Positions 43,647-43,898 of a stretch of 43,898 nucleotides of DNA are shown piece after piece (position 1 is the first letter of the stretch; the number at the start of each line of letters is the position of its first letter). Below the pieces are notes generated by a model that saw nothing but the letters and a program-made list of their open reading frames with translations, was not told the DNA's origin and did no database searches. Position numbers and translations under genes: made by a program. The stretch comes from Neobacillus rhizosphaerae. GTDB lineage: Bacteria > Bacillota > Bacilli > Bacillales > Cytobacillaceae. The stretch is from the NCBI RefSeq assembly GCF_937468385.1, contig NZ_CALBWS010000040.1, positions 1 through 43,898 on the forward strand. The letters run 5' to 3'.

Positions 43647-43678
43647 GTAGAATTTTCATAATAATTGAATATAAAAAT

Positions 43679-43701
43679 GGACCGAGTTTGGTCCTTTTTT
43701 A
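43679..43701 (+). terminator. Terminator of hsdMSR
   Basis: GGACC / GGTCC stem with a GAGTTT loop, followed by TTTTTT, 33 bases after the hsdR stop. Confidence 0.8.
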
Positions 43702-43754
43702 CGTAACAAATGTAAATATGGAGGAGGGTTGACTCTCTCTACTTAACAAAAATA

Positions 43755-43783
43755 AAATAACTACCTACTTGAGGTAGTTATTT
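43755..43783 (-). terminator. Hairpin facing the minus strand
   Basis: Perfect 12-bp stem AAATAACTACCT / AGGTAGTTATTT with a five-base loop; on the minus strand it is followed by TATTTTTG. It lies just before the predicted IS end. Confidence 0.5.
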
Positions 43784-43785
43784 CA

Positions 43786-43833
43786 GACTGTCGACAAATC
43801 CGAAAATATTCGGGTTTGCCGGCGGTCTTTTTT
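43786..43833 (+). mobile_element. Left end of an insertion sequence, probably IS1182 family
   Basis: GACTGTCGACAAATCCGAA pairs with TTCGGGTTTGCCGGCGGTC as a long stem (three G-U pairs, one mismatch), then TTTTTT. A strongly structured terminal end beginning GACTGTCGACAAA just before a transposase start is as I recall for IS1182-type elements of bacilli. It would stop read-through into the transposase gene. Only this end is in the window. Confidence 0.5.
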
Positions 43834-43834
43834 G

Positions 43835-43840
43835 TATAAT
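43835..43840 (+). promoter_or_regulatory. -10 element for the last gene
   Basis: TATAAT directly after the IS-end hairpin and 33 bases before the ATG at 43873. Confidence 0.45.
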
Positions 43841-43872
43841 TAAGGTACAGAGATTTTAATGGGGTGGATGAA

Positions 43873-43898
43873 ATGCTAACTAAAAATACACAGATGAA
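43873..43898 (+). CDS. Start of a gene cut by the window, probably an IS1182-family transposase
   Basis: ATG after GGGGTGG gives only MLTKNTQM before the window ends. This opening is the same kind as that of IS1182-family transposases of bacilli as I recall them, and the hairpin end upstream supports it. Too little is present to be certain. Confidence 0.45.

Overview
The window looks like chromosome from a low-GC, Gram-positive endospore-former of the Bacillaceae (Bacillus/Neobacillus-like). Shine-Dalgarno sites are strong (AGGAGG type), GTG and TTG starts occur, and terminators are stem-loops with U-runs. The proteins closest to known ones (GatCAB, DgkB, SdhB, YdaF-type acetyltransferase, RlmD, PncAB) read like Bacillus orthologues. 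The genus is inferred; there is no rRNA in the window to fix it.

Layout. (1) 1-1050: end of a TnpB-type (IS200/IS605 group) element whose gene has an in-frame stop. (2) 1192-4430: gatCAB, the tRNA-dependent amidotransferase operon. (3) 4.4-9.2 kb: small accessory genes (GNAT acetyltransferase, VOC protein, DUF1697, thioredoxin-like, PlsY-like, methyltransferase), with several copies of a palindrome TAATCAAACGTTTGATTA in the non-coding DNA. (4) 9.3-12.5 kb: a tightly overlapping ECF sigma / zinc anti-sigma / membrane-protein operon. It includes a 31-residue peptide gene, and its sigma gene seems to start with AUU. (5) 12.7-13.6 kb: dgkB. (6) 14.0-22.7 kb: an apparent fumarate-respiration unit. 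A GlnK/GlnL-like two-component pair is divergent from dcuB-aspA-sdhCAB. The region between them carries a perfect Fnr-type site placed 41.5 bp upstream of the predicted start, and a triple TTTTGT-N4 direct repeat like the known GlnL box. (7) 23-27.6 kb: VOC protein, a membrane protein with a PspA-like partner, pncA-pncB, and small membrane proteins. (8) 28.1-29.5 kb: rlmD. (9) 29.5-43.7 kb: an accessory island directly after rlmD. It holds three large serine recombinases, one split by a single in-frame UAA, and small unknown genes. These are followed by an RloC/PrrC-like AAA anticodon-nuclease candidate and a complete type I restriction-modification system (hsdM, hsdS, hsdR). (10) From about 43.78 kb: the start of another insertion sequence, probably IS1182 family.

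How the genes work together. In unit 6, aspartate ammonia-lyase makes fumarate, the membrane SdhCAB complex can reduce it to succinate, and DcuB exchanges dicarboxylates across the membrane. Oxygen (Fnr) and a dicarboxylate or amino-acid signal (the two-component system) probably control it. In unit 9, the recombinases are the likely mobility module. The type I system is the primary defence, and the RloC-like protein would be a second, tRNA-cleaving layer, as PrrC is for EcoprrI. At least five dispersed intergenic repeats with sequence in common are scattered between 7.6 and 25.2 kb.
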